A program made the position numbers and the translations under genes. Positions 26,806-34,635 of a stretch of DNA of 39,463 bases are shown here, piece by piece. Within the stretch, counting starts at the first letter, position 1. Every line of letters begins with the position of its first letter. The notes under the pieces are model-generated. The model was not told the origin of the DNA, did no database searches, and worked only from the letters and a program-made list of their open reading frames with translations. Source of the DNA: CAYSGX01 sp964518215 (GTDB taxonomy: Bacteria; Bacteroidota; Bacteroidia; Chitinophagales; CAIOSU01); contig CAZFFP010000031.1 of NCBI GenBank assembly GCA_964518215.1, forward strand, positions 1-39,463, in the 5' to 3' direction.

Positions 26806-29509
26806 TCGGGCGTTTTTCCTCACACTCTTCCTGTTGCTGTCTTTTTTTGCGCTCCCTGCGCAAAAAGCACGCCTAAATGTCAGCGACACAACTGAAGACT
26901 CAAAAGCACAAAATCTATCTCCGTTTTCTGATACCACTTTGCAAATATCGCCCGATTCTTTGACAGTAATTGCCGAAGCCGAATTACAGGCAGATGCTGC
27001 AATAGTGGAGCATCCCGATTCGATTGTTTTTTTCTCCAAAGATTCTTTAAGTTTTCCGGTAGATTATAAAGCCCGCGACTCTGTGGTGTATGATATTAAA
27101 AGCGGGAAAGTTTATATCTACGGCAATGCCGATGTGAAATACGAAAACATAGCCCTTCAGGGACACAAAGTGGTTTTAGATTGGACTACCAACGTGGTTA
27201 CTGCCGAAACCGATTTCGACTCGTTGGGCAGTCCCATTGGGGATGTGGATTTCATAGAAGGTGGCAGCGAATACAAAGCGAAAAAATTAGCTTATAATTT
27301 TTCTACTCAAAAAGGAAAAGTATATCAGGTGCGCACCCGCGAAGGAGACGGTTTTTTACATGCCGAAGCCGTGAAGCGCAACGAATATGAAGAATGGTAT
27401 GGACACCGGGGCAAATACACTACTTGCAATTTGGAGCATCCGCATTTTTATTTGGGAGCTAAGAAAATGAAATTGGTTCCAGACAAAGTAATTGTAACCG
27501 GACCTGCCAATTTGGTCATTGCCGATATTCCCACTCCTCTGTATGTGCCCTTTGCCATTTTTCCGGTGAAAAAGGAGCGCACCAACGGTATTATTTTTCC
27601 TGAATATGGCGATGAATCGGGCATCAGTGGCAGAGGATTTTTTCTGCGGAATGGCGGCTACTACCTGCATTTTAACGACTATGCCGACCTCACGCTTACG
27701 GGCGACCTATATACCAACGGAAGCTTTGCTTTGCGTGGTGGCACCAATTACGCACTTCGATATAAATTCAACGGAAATTTTCTGTTGCAATACGGGCGCA
27801 ACCGATTTGGCGACCGTGTTGAACCTAATTTTTCTGTCCAAAACGAGTTTCGGGTAACCTGGAATCACAGGCAAGACAGCAAGGCGCGTCCGGGAAGTTC
27901 GTTTGCTTCAAATGTCAATTTCGGCTCGGCACGTTTCGACCGTAATTTCAACTATACACAAACCAATGCCCTCATCAACAGTAATTTGAATTCGAATATT
28001 TCTTATTCAAAATCATGGATAGGAAAGCCATTCAACTTTAGTGCAAATATGAATCATGCACAAAGTTTGGTAACGGGCGACATGACCATAACACTGCCCA
28101 ATATCAACTTTGGGGTTTCGCGCATTACGCCTTTCAAACCCAAATTAGCGGGCGGAAAAAAGAAATGGTATGAGGATATTGGCTTTGCCTACCGCCTCGA
28201 TATTCAAAACCAAATGTCGGGAGTGGATTCTACTTTTTTCAGAAAAGAAACATTGGATAATGCGAAGTTTGGCGTAGTGCATAATATTCCCATCAATACC
28301 TCTTTTAATGTGCTGAAATTTGTAACCGTGCAGCCGCAAATCAATTATAATGAGCGTTGGTATTTCAAAACGGTTGATAAAGAATTTTTCGACCTGCCTG
28401 TATTTCATCCCGAATTTCCCGATTCGGTAATCGGACAGGGTTTCATCGCCAGCGACACTTCATACCGATTTAAAACCGCCCGCGATTTTGATTTTTCTAC
28501 CAATATGACCACCCGCATATTCGGTATGGTGCAATTTAAAAAAGGACGCATCAAAGCCATTCGGCATGTTATGTCGCCTCAATTGAGTTTTCGCTACCGA
28601 CCCGACTTTGGTAGGCCGGGATGGGGTTATTACCGCGATGTGCAGTCGGATACAGAAGGCAACCTGCAACGCTACAGCATTTTCGATATTAATCAGGGCT
28701 TTCCGGGAGTGCCGCCACAAGGCATGATTGGCGGTGTGGGACTAGCGCTGAATAATATTCTTTCGATGAAATTGCTTTCTAAAAAAGATTCTGCCGAAGC
28801 TGAAAAAAAAGTAAACATTCTCGATAACCTGAACATCAGCACCTTCTATAATATCGCTGCTGACTCGGTAAAACTCGACCCTATTTCTATAACCGGTTAT
28901 TCTTCCATTTTTAACGGGAAGTTTATGATAAACTTCGCTTCTCGCTTCGACCCCTATGCTTCCGATTCACTCAACAGGCGTATCAATACTTTTATGTGGG
29001 AATCGGATAAACGCCTCACCCGTTTTACTTCGGCTTCTTTCGCACTCTCTACAAATTTTAAAGGCAGAAGCAGAGATGCTTTAAGCGAATCAAAAAGAGC
29101 CGATGCCGAACTTCAGTCGGCAATTAATAACATGAGAGGATATTATGATTTTACCGTTCCGTATTCATTGAATCTGAATTTTGATTTTAATGTTTCCAAC
29201 GGCATTCCCGGCAACCGCGACACTGTGGTAATTACGGCTGCGGTTCGTTTCAGTTTAGATGTATCCGTAACTCCCAAATGGGTGCTCAACATGCAATCGG
29301 GTTATGATATTGCCCGCAAAGAAATTGCTTACACGCAAGTGAACGTAGTGCGCGACCTGCATTGCTGGGAAATGCGTTTTCAGTGGGCACCATATCCTGT
29401 AGTACAGCAGAGTTATTCCATTCAGATAAACGTAAAATCGCCCATGCTTCAAGAGTTGAAAGTAGCACGCAAGCAGCCGCCTAACCAGAGTTATTTTACG
29501 GAGTTTTAG
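26798..29509 (+). CDS. lptD: LptD-like LPS-assembly outer-membrane protein
   Basis: The product has 903 residues and would insert lipopolysaccharide into the outer leaflet, receiving it from the Lpt bridge. The N-terminus has a good signal peptide (MRNRAFFLTLFLLL, cleavage near 21). An OstA/LptA-like beta-jellyroll follows (about 90-200, with VYDIKSGKVYIYGNADV and DWTTNVV strands). The long C-terminal barrel begins with the conserved TPLYVPFAIFPVKKER segment (about 247-262) and GIIFPEYG. The start is TTG at 26798: an in-frame TAA lies at 26783-26785 and no ATG precedes the signal. The gene is divergent from the amidase and convergent, with a 14-base gap, to the dehydrogenase gene. The disulphide Cys pattern of the E. 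coli protein is not evident. Confidence 0.88.
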   Translation: MRNRAFFLTLFLLLSFFALPAQKARLNVSDTTEDSKAQNLSPFSDTTLQISPDSLTVIAEAELQADAAIVEHPDSIVFFSKDSLSFPVDYKARDSVVYDIKSGKVYIYGNADVKYENIALQGHKVVLDWTTNVVTAETDFDSLGSPIGDVDFIEGGSEYKAKKLAYNFSTQKGKVYQVRTREGDGFLHAEAVKRNEYEEWYGHRGKYTTCNLEHPHFYLGAKKMKLVPDKVIVTGPANLVIADIPTPLYVPFAIFPVKKERTNGIIFPEYGDESGISGRGFFLRNGGYYLHFNDYADLTLTGDLYTNGSFALRGGTNYALRYKFNGNFLLQYGRNRFGDRVEPNFSVQNEFRVTWNHRQDSKARPGSSFASNVNFGSARFDRNFNYTQTNALINSNLNSNISYSKSWIGKPFNFSANMNHAQSLVTGDMTITLPNINFGVSRITPFKPKLAGGKKKWYEDIGFAYRLDIQNQMSGVDSTFFRKETLDNAKFGVVHNIPINTSFNVLKFVTVQPQINYNERWYFKTVDKEFFDLPVFHPEFPDSVIGQGFIASDTSYRFKTARDFDFSTNMTTRIFGMVQFKKGRIKAIRHVMSPQLSFRYRPDFGRPGWGYYRDVQSDTEGNLQRYSIFDINQGFPGVPPQGMIGGVGLALNNILSMKLLSKKDSAEAEKKVNILDNLNISTFYNIAADSVKLDPISITGYSSIFNGKFMINFASRFDPYASDSLNRRINTFMWESDKRLTRFTSASFALSTNFKGRSRDALSESKRADAELQSAINNMRGYYDFTVPYSLNLNFDFNVSNGIPGNRDTVVITAAVRFSLDVSVTPKWVLNMQSGYDIARKEIAYTQVNVVRDLHCWEMRFQWAPYPVVQQSYSIQINVKSPMLQELKVARKQPPNQSYFTEF

Positions 29510-29523
29510 CGTAGTTGTGTGAG

Positions 29524-30414
29524 TTATTTCATAAAGGTTTTCGCCACCACCAACTCTTTACTTCCTCGGCTGTAATCGTAAAACCCCTCTCCTACTTTGT
29601 AGCCTAATTTTCCGGCAGTTACCATATTTACTAAAAGCGGACAAGGTGCATATTTAGAATTGCCGAAACCTTCGTGCAACACTTTTAATATGGCAAGGCA
29701 AACATCCAGTCCTATGAAGTCGGCTAACTGAAGCGGACCCATCAGATGCGCCATGCCAAGTTTCATCACAGTATCAATTTCATACACGCCCGCCACACCT
29801 TCGTGCAGCGAGTAAATGGCTTCATTAATCATTGGCATCAAAATGCGGTTGGCAACAAAACCCGGATAGTCGTTCACTTCTACCGGAACTTTCCCTAACT
29901 TTTGTGAAAGCTCCATAATAGTGGTGGTGGTGGTGTCGGAAGTGGCATATCCTCTGATAACTTCCACCAATTTCATCACCGGAACGGGATTCATAAAGTG
30001 CATACCTATAACCTTGTCGGGGCGTTGGGTAACCGAGGCTATTTTGGTAATAGATATAGAAGAAGTATTTGTAGCCAATATTGCCGCAGCAGGAGCCGCT
30101 GCATCAATTTGTTTAAAAATTTCAAGTTTCAGGTGTATGTTTTCTGTAGCTGCTTCTACCACCAAATCGGCATTATTAACACCTTCTGCAACATGGGTGC
30201 ATGTAACAATATTGGCTAAAGTATTCGATTTTATTTCTTCGGTAATAGCACCCTTTTTTATTTGACGGTCGAGATTAGAAGCAATAGTAGCGAGAGCCTT
30301 GTTGAGCGAATCGGTAGAAATATCGGTTAAGTTTACTATGAATCCGTTTTGTGCAAACACATGCGCTATACCGTTGCCCATAGTTCCCGCGCCAATAACT
30401 GTTATGTTTTTCAT
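29524..30414 (-). CDS. 3-hydroxybutyryl-CoA (3-hydroxyacyl-CoA) dehydrogenase
   Basis: This is a cytoplasmic NAD(P)-dependent enzyme that interconverts 3-hydroxyacyl-CoA and 3-oxoacyl-CoA in fatty-acid or butyrate metabolism. It has 296 residues from the ATG at 30414, the normal family length. The Rossmann motif GAGTMGNGIA is at 8-17 and the catalytic His is in GMHFMNPVPVMKLVEVI (about 138-154, with the conserved Glu). FVANRILMPMINEA is near 190. The frame extends nine codons further (ATGs at 30441 and 30417), but the family begins directly before ITVIGAG. A promoter stands just upstream, divergent from rpsP. No other beta-oxidation gene is in the window. Confidence 0.93.
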   Translation of the reverse strand: MKNITVIGAGTMGNGIAHVFAQNGFIVNLTDISTDSLNKALATIASNLDRQIKKGAITEEIKSNTLANIVTCTHVAEGVNNADLVVEAATENIHLKLEIFKQIDAAAPAAAILATNTSSISITKIASVTQRPDKVIGMHFMNPVPVMKLVEVIRGYATSDTTTTTIMELSQKLGKVPVEVNDYPGFVANRILMPMINEAIYSLHEGVAGVYEIDTVMKLGMAHLMGPLQLADFIGLDVCLAILKVLHEGFGNSKYAPCPLLVNMVTAGKLGYKVGEGFYDYSRGSKELVVAKTFMK

Positions 30415-30438
30415 CATTAAAATTTGAATTGGTTTCCG

Positions 30439-30470
30439 CAAAAATATGGTTTACAGCGTCTTTAACACAA
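30439..30470 (-). promoter_or_regulatory. Promoter of the 3-hydroxyacyl-CoA dehydrogenase gene
   Basis: On the minus strand TATTTTTG (30439-30446) is an exact -7 element, with TTG at 30468-30470 after a 21-base spacer. It lies 24 bases before the ATG at 30414, but within 2 bases of the longer-frame ATG at 30441, which argues against the longer start. Confidence 0.55.
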
Positions 30471-30499
30471 CCATTCAGAAAGTAAAGAGCAATATTCGG

Positions 30500-30530
30500 T
30501 TTCATATTCCAAACATTTACATTAATTTTG
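30500..30530 (+). promoter_or_regulatory. Promoter of rpsP-rimM
   Basis: TAATTTTG (30523-30530) matches TAnnTTTG exactly. TTTC (30500-30503) lies 19 bases upstream. The rpsP ATG is 36 bases downstream. Confidence 0.6.
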
Positions 30531-30565
30531 CCACTCATTTTTTAACCCTCTAAACCGCATTTGAT

Positions 30566-31144
30566 ATGCCCGTTAGAATTCGTCTGCAAAGACACGGAAG
30601 AAAGAAGCAGCCCTTTTATTTTATAGTGGCTGCAGACTCTAGATCACCACGCGATGGTAAATTTCTGGAAAAATTAGGCACTTACAATCCTACCAAAGTG
30701 CCTGCTGAAATTGAACTTAACAACGACAAAGCACTGAATTGGCTCGAAAAAGGCGCTCAGCCTTCCGACACCGTTCACAAAATTTTGAGTTACAAAGGAG
30801 TGCTTTACAAAAAGCATTTGCTGCGTGGTGTGAAAAAAGGCGCTTTCACTTTGGAAGAAGCCGAAAATCGTTATCAAGATTGGATTTCATCTAAAGAATC
30901 AAACATTTCTACACGTAAAAGCTCGCTTTCTGTTGCTGCCGAACAAGCTAAAAAAGAGAAAGCCGCTGCCGAACAGAAGAAACGTGAAGAAAAAGCTAAA
31001 GCTGCGGAAGCTGCATTGGCTGCTTCAGCCGAAGAAGAAACGGCTGCCGAAGCAACCGAAGCAACGACTACTGAAGAATCAGCGCCTACTGCTCCGGAAG
31101 TTGAAAACGAAGGTGGCGAAGCTGAAGAAAAAGCTGCTGAATAA
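30566..31144 (+). CDS. rpsP: 30S ribosomal protein S16, with long acidic/alanine-rich tail
   Basis: The S16 core is at residues 1-80 (MPVRIRLQRHGRKKQPFY, AADSRSPRDGKFLEKLGTYNP, LNWLEKGAQPSD). It binds 16S rRNA during 30S assembly. The full product of 192 residues is about twice the length of the E. coli protein. The extra 110 residues comprise a Lys/Ala/Glu helix (about 125-150) and then an Ala/Glu/Thr-rich acidic tail, probably disordered. Extended S16 proteins are usual in Bacteroidota. rimM follows after 11 bases, so the two are probably cotranscribed. Confidence 0.96.
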   Translation: MPVRIRLQRHGRKKQPFYFIVAADSRSPRDGKFLEKLGTYNPTKVPAEIELNNDKALNWLEKGAQPSDTVHKILSYKGVLYKKHLLRGVKKGAFTLEEAENRYQDWISSKESNISTRKSSLSVAAEQAKKEKAAAEQKKREEKAKAAEAALAASAEEETAAEATEATTTEESAPTAPEVENEGGEAEEKAAE

Positions 31145-31155
31145 GCATTTCGGAA

Positions 31156-31689
31156 ATGAACCCCGACCATCTTATTCTTATCGGAAAAATTACAAAACCC
31201 CATGGCTATCTTGGGGTTTTGCAATTTATAGCCAAATATGATTTCGCTCCATCGTTTCTGAATATTCAGGCTTACTTTATCAAAACAGAAAACGGCTTGC
31301 TTCCTTATATTAAAGAAAGCGTTGAAGATGCGGGCAATCGCAAGTACTTGCTAAAACTCGAAGATATTTCTTCAAAAGAAAGCGCTGAAAAACTTTGTAA
31401 AAAGGAAGTTTTTATTTCAAAAGAATTTTTTGATAAATCAGTCATCATTTCAAATGACGAGCAAAGCTATAATTTCCTCATTGGCTATCAACTGTTCGAC
31501 CAAGACCATAACTTCATCGGAAAAATAGAAGATGTCATTGAATTGCCCACCGGAGAAATTGCTCAACTTATTATTAATGGAAAAGAAGTGTTGTTGCCCA
31601 TTGCCCCCGACCTAATCATTGCCATCGAACATCAGGAAAAAAACATCACCATACAGATTCCAGAAGGATTATTGGATGTGTATTTGTAG
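31156..31689 (+). CDS. rimM: Ribosome maturation factor RimM
   Basis: The protein binds S19 and assists maturation of the 30S head. It has 177 residues. The N-terminal RimM domain opens with LILIGKITKPHGYLGVL (5-21), a variant of the family's G-x-I-x-K-x-H-G-x-x-G motif. The PRC-barrel half covers about 97-175 (IGYQLFDQ, GKIEDVIELPTGEIAQL, LLPIAPDLI). Its place after rpsP matches the widespread rpsP-rimM order, but trmD and rplS do not follow. purM comes next, behind its own promoter element. Confidence 0.94.
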   Translation: MNPDHLILIGKITKPHGYLGVLQFIAKYDFAPSFLNIQAYFIKTENGLLPYIKESVEDAGNRKYLLKLEDISSKESAEKLCKKEVFISKEFFDKSVIISNDEQSYNFLIGYQLFDQDHNFIGKIEDVIELPTGEIAQLIINGKEVLLPIAPDLIIAIEHQEKNITIQIPEGLLDVYL

Positions 31690-31754
31690 CCTTATTTGCT
31701 TTTGAACTGAATGGATTCTTTTTAGAAAATCGCCCGATTTAAAATTCGAAAATT

Positions 31755-31762
31755 TATCTTTG
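31755..31762 (+). promoter_or_regulatory. -7 element immediately upstream of purM (possible leaderless start)
   Basis: TATCTTTG is an exact TAnnTTTG element only 4 bases before the purM ATG (31767). Transcription would then begin at or within a few bases of the start codon. No clear TTTG partner is seen at 17-23 bases upstream. Confidence 0.5.
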
Positions 31763-31766
31763 TCCG

Positions 31767-32930
31767 ATGAATCACCGTTATCTCTCCCGTGGCGTTTCCG
31801 CTCAAAAAGAAGATGTTCACAAAGCCACTAAAAACCTTTACAAAGGGCTTTTCCCTAAAGCATTTTGCAAAGTATATCCCGACCACTTAGGCAACGATGA
31901 GACCTTTTGCAACATTATACATTCTGATGGCTCAGGCACCAAATCGCTCTTGGCTTATTTGTATTGGAAAGAAACAGTCGATGCTTCCGTGTGGCAGGGA
32001 ATAGCCCAGGATGCGCTGGTTATGAATACCGATGATTTGATGTGTGCGGGAGTGGTTGACGGGTTTATTTATTCATCCATTATTAACCGCAACAAACATC
32101 TGATTCCGGGCGAAGTAATAGAGGCTATTATTACAGGCACGCAGCAGTTCATTGAAAAAATGGCTGAGTTTGGTGTTCAGATACATTTTCTCGGTGGCGA
32201 AACTGCCGATTTGGGCGATGTAGTGCGCACCATCACCGTTGATGGCACTATGGCTTGCCGTCCAAAACGCAGCGAAATTATTACCAACGAAAAAATCCGG
32301 GATGGCGATGTTATAGTTGCCTTCGCTTCTTACGGAAAAGCAGTTTATGAAACCCAATACAACAGCGGTATTGGCAGCAACGGATTAACTTCTGCCCGAC
32401 ATGATGTATTGCATAAATATATTTCGCGGAAATATCCCGAAGCCCTCGACCCAAACACTTCTTCACAGGTAGCCTATACCGGCAGTAAAAAAATTACCGA
32501 TGAAATAGATGGCTCCGCTCTTGATGTAGGGCAGTTGCTCCTCTCTCCTACCCGCACCTATTTGCCCTTAGTAAAAGAAATTTTTGCCAAACACAAAGAG
32601 CAGATTCATGGTATGATACACTGCACCGGAGGCGGACAAACCAAAGTGTTGCACTATGTAGAAAACCTGCATGTCATTAAAGACAATTTACTTCCGGTTC
32701 CTGAAGTTTTTCAACTCATCAGTAAAGAATCTAAAACCGGATGGAAAGAAATGTATGAGGTGTTTAACATGGGGCATCGCCTCGAAATTTATGTTCCTGA
32801 AAACATAGGACAGCAATTGTTAGATATTGCCGAGCAGTTCAAAATTGATGCGCAGATTATTGGCAAGGTAAAAAATGCTGCTTCCAAAAAACTCACGATT
32901 GAGAGCGAAATGGGAACTTTTGAGTATTAA
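31767..32930 (+). CDS. purM: Phosphoribosylformylglycinamidine cyclo-ligase (AIR synthase)
   Basis: The enzyme converts FGAM to AIR with ATP in de novo purine synthesis. It has 387 residues, the longer form. Visible blocks include SRGVSAQKEDVHKA (7-20), SDGSGTKSLLAYLY (about 53-66, the DGxGTK nucleotide site), MNTDDLMCAG (86-95), GGETADLGDVV (143-153) and MIHCTGGGQTKV (about 284-295). The family N-terminus supports the ATG at 31767. It lies 77 bases after rimM, and a -7 element directly precedes the ATG. It is convergent with the Rieske gene with a 35-base gap. Confidence 0.93.
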   Translation: MNHRYLSRGVSAQKEDVHKATKNLYKGLFPKAFCKVYPDHLGNDETFCNIIHSDGSGTKSLLAYLYWKETVDASVWQGIAQDALVMNTDDLMCAGVVDGFIYSSIINRNKHLIPGEVIEAIITGTQQFIEKMAEFGVQIHFLGGETADLGDVVRTITVDGTMACRPKRSEIITNEKIRDGDVIVAFASYGKAVYETQYNSGIGSNGLTSARHDVLHKYISRKYPEALDPNTSSQVAYTGSKKITDEIDGSALDVGQLLLSPTRTYLPLVKEIFAKHKEQIHGMIHCTGGGQTKVLHYVENLHVIKDNLLPVPEVFQLISKESKTGWKEMYEVFNMGHRLEIYVPENIGQQLLDIAEQFKIDAQIIGKVKNAASKKLTIESEMGTFEY

Positions 32931-32965
32931 CTCATGGGCGATGTTTCCTTCTGAAAAGTGGAATT

Positions 32966-33391
32966 TCAGGAAATCTTTATCATTATATTTTTGCCCTTTA
33001 TTGTTGTAGGAAACGACTGTAAATTTTCTTTGGCAGGTCCATTCATTACTTCCCCGTTAAAGTTGAACCTGCTTCCGTGCAAAGAACATTTTATGGCTTC
33101 AGAATCGAGTTTCAGCGAAGCGCCTTTATGTGTGCATTTCATCAGAAAAGCCCTGTAAACATTGTCGCTATCTGTTACCACCAACACATCGTTTTTCAAG
33201 TTTTCTGAACGAACTACCTGCACTTTTTCTTCAGCAAACAAATCCAAAGGCACTAACAAACTACCTGATTCATGTCTTACGCTGGTTACGTTTTTAGATG
33301 CGGAACAACTTTCTAAAGTAACAATCGAAACTCCAGCCATTAATGCTCCGCAGGCAAAACACGACTGCTTAATAAAATTTCTACGCCTCAT
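32966..33391 (-). CDS. Small exported Rieske [2Fe-2S] protein with Tat-type signal
   Basis: The product has 141 residues. The N-terminus has RRNFIK (3-8), close to the twin-arginine SRRxFLK motif, followed by a modest hydrophobic stretch and LESC at about 26-29, an atypical lipobox. The Rieske cluster motifs are CTHKGA (from about residue 86) and CSLHGSRFNFNGEV (from about 102), giving Cys-x-His and Cys-x2-His ligands. Folded export through Tat fits a protein that gains its cluster in the cytoplasm. The domain resembles soluble ferredoxin-type or arsenite-oxidase-small-subunit-type Rieske proteins. No oxygenase or bc1 partner is adjacent, so its electron partner is unknown. Confidence 0.85.
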   Translation of the reverse strand: MRRRNFIKQSCFACGALMAGVSIVTLESCSASKNVTSVRHESGSLLVPLDLFAEEKVQVVRSENLKNDVLVVTDSDNVYRAFLMKCTHKGASLKLDSEAIKCSLHGSRFNFNGEVMNGPAKENLQSFPTTIKGKNIMIKIS

Positions 33392-33414
33392 AATGATAAA
33401 TGTTTAGTGTAAAT

Positions 33415-33449
33415 CAAAGTTATGGTATTGATGTCAATAAAATAGCAAA
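33415..33449 (-). promoter_or_regulatory. Candidate promoter of the Rieske gene
   Basis: On the minus strand TAACTTTG (33415-33422) is an exact -7 element, 23 bases before the start codon. TTTG (33446-33449) lies 23 bases further up, at the wide end of accepted spacing. Confidence 0.45.
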
Positions 33450-33471
33450 CTGCTAATTCGGAAGAATCTGT

Positions 33472-33479
33472 TATTTTAG
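33472..33479 (+). promoter_or_regulatory. Possible -7 element of sucD
   Basis: TATTTTAG has one mismatch to TAnnTTTG and lies 31 bases before the sucD ATG. The same TTAG variant occurs upstream of gyrA. No upstream TTTG is seen at the usual spacing. Confidence 0.3.
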
Positions 33480-33510
33480 CAGCCCAATTCAACAATAAAC
33501 AAAACATAAA

Positions 33511-34392
33511 ATGAGCGTATTAGTCAATAAGGGGTCAAAAGTTATAGTTCAAGGATTTACAGGTAAAGAAGGAAGTTTTCATGCTTCGCAAATGATAGAA
33601 TACGGAACACAAGTGGTAGGTGGCGTAACTCCCGGAAAAGGAGGCACTTCGCATCTCGACCGACCCGTTTTCGACACTGTTGAGCAGGCAGTTAAAACTA
33701 CAGGCGCAGATGTATCAATCATTTTTGTTCCTCCGGCATTTGCAGCCGATGCCATTATGGAAGCTGCCGATGCGGGAGTAGCCGTTGTAGTTTGTATTAC
33801 TGAAGGAATTCCAATTCAGGATATGGTAAAAGTAAAATCTTATTTAGCCGATAAAAACACTACGCTGATTGGACCCAATTGTCCGGGTATTATTACTGCT
33901 GATGAATGCAAAGTTGGTATTATGCCGGGTTTTGTGTTTAAAAAAGGTAACGTAGGAATAGTTTCAAAATCAGGAACACTTACTTACGAAGCTTCCGACC
34001 AAATTGTAAAAGCCGGATTAGGCATTACAACTGCCATAGGCATTGGAGGCGACCCGATTATCGGCACTTCTACCAAACAGGCGGTTGAATTATTAATGAA
34101 CGACCCCGAAACCGATGGCATAGTGATGATTGGCGAAATTGGAGGAGGAATGGAAGCAGAAGCCGCCCGATGGATAAAAGAACACGGAACAAAACCCGTA
34201 GTTGGATTTATTGCCGGACAAACCGCACCTGCCGGTCGTAGAATGGGACATGCCGGAGCTATTGTTGGAGGAAAAGATGATACTGCTGCCGCTAAAATGA
34301 AAATTATGGCTGAATGTGGCATTCATGTGGTGGACTCGCCTGCTGTTATTGGCGAAACTATGGCAAAGGTGCTGAAAGGCGTTCCTGCTTAA
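33511..34392 (+). CDS. sucD: Succinate-CoA ligase, ADP-forming, alpha subunit
   Basis: This is a TCA-cycle enzyme that forms succinate and ATP (or GTP) from succinyl-CoA with the SucC beta subunit. It has 293 residues, the usual length. The CoA-binding Rossmann domain opens with VIVQGFTGKEGSFH (11-24), and GPNCPGII is at 121-128. The phospho-histidine is His247 in GRRMGHAGAIV. sucC is not in the window, so the two subunits are encoded apart. The ATG at 33511 gives the standard N-terminus. Confidence 0.97.
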   Translation: MSVLVNKGSKVIVQGFTGKEGSFHASQMIEYGTQVVGGVTPGKGGTSHLDRPVFDTVEQAVKTTGADVSIIFVPPAFAADAIMEAADAGVAVVVCITEGIPIQDMVKVKSYLADKNTTLIGPNCPGIITADECKVGIMPGFVFKKGNVGIVSKSGTLTYEASDQIVKAGLGITTAIGIGGDPIIGTSTKQAVELLMNDPETDGIVMIGEIGGGMEAEAARWIKEHGTKPVVGFIAGQTAPAGRRMGHAGAIVGGKDDTAAAKMKIMAECGIHVVDSPAVIGETMAKVLKGVPA

Positions 34393-34427
34393 ACTACCGA
34401 TGTTTTTGTAGCGGTATTCAATAATTG

Positions 34428-34453
34428 CCTGTTTGTGTTATCCGATAAACAGG
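34428..34453 (+). terminator. Hairpin after sucD
   Basis: CCTGTTT (34428-34434) pairs with AAACAGG (34447-34453), followed by TTTCCTATATT. An overlapping inner repeat, TTATC/GATAA, offers an alternative fold. It is a weak terminator because the T run is broken. Confidence 0.45.
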
Positions 34454-34490
34454 TTTCCTATATTAGAATTTTAGGAAAATATTCAGGTTG

Positions 34491-34520
34491 TCCCTCTGCG
34501 GAGAGAGATTAAAAGAGAGG
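34491..34520. repeat. Remnant of a CCCTCT/GAGAG-type dispersed repeat
   Basis: The stretch opens with TCCCTCTGCGGAGAGAG and ends with AAAAGAGAGG, with a CTCT/AGAG palindrome at its head. It resembles a common class of Bacteroidota intergenic repeats in degenerate form. This is recalled from general experience and was not searched. It has no coding potential. Confidence 0.3.
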
Positions 34521-34622
34521 AAATTATTAAAAACATATTTTCCGAAGACTTTTATTTTCAATTTCGCATCAAAAGAATGAAATGTTTGTTTAGGCTTTTA
34601 CCATTAAAGGCTTGATAAATAT

Positions 34623-34630
34623 TAACTTTG
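34623..34630 (+). promoter_or_regulatory. -7 element immediately upstream of the second TPR gene
   Basis: TAACTTTG is an exact TAnnTTTG element ending 5 bases before the ATG at 34636. It lies inside the longer frame that begins with TTG at 34612 and so supports the ATG start. A TTTA at 34597-34600 is 22 bases upstream. Confidence 0.5.
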
Positions 34631-34635
34631 GGAGT

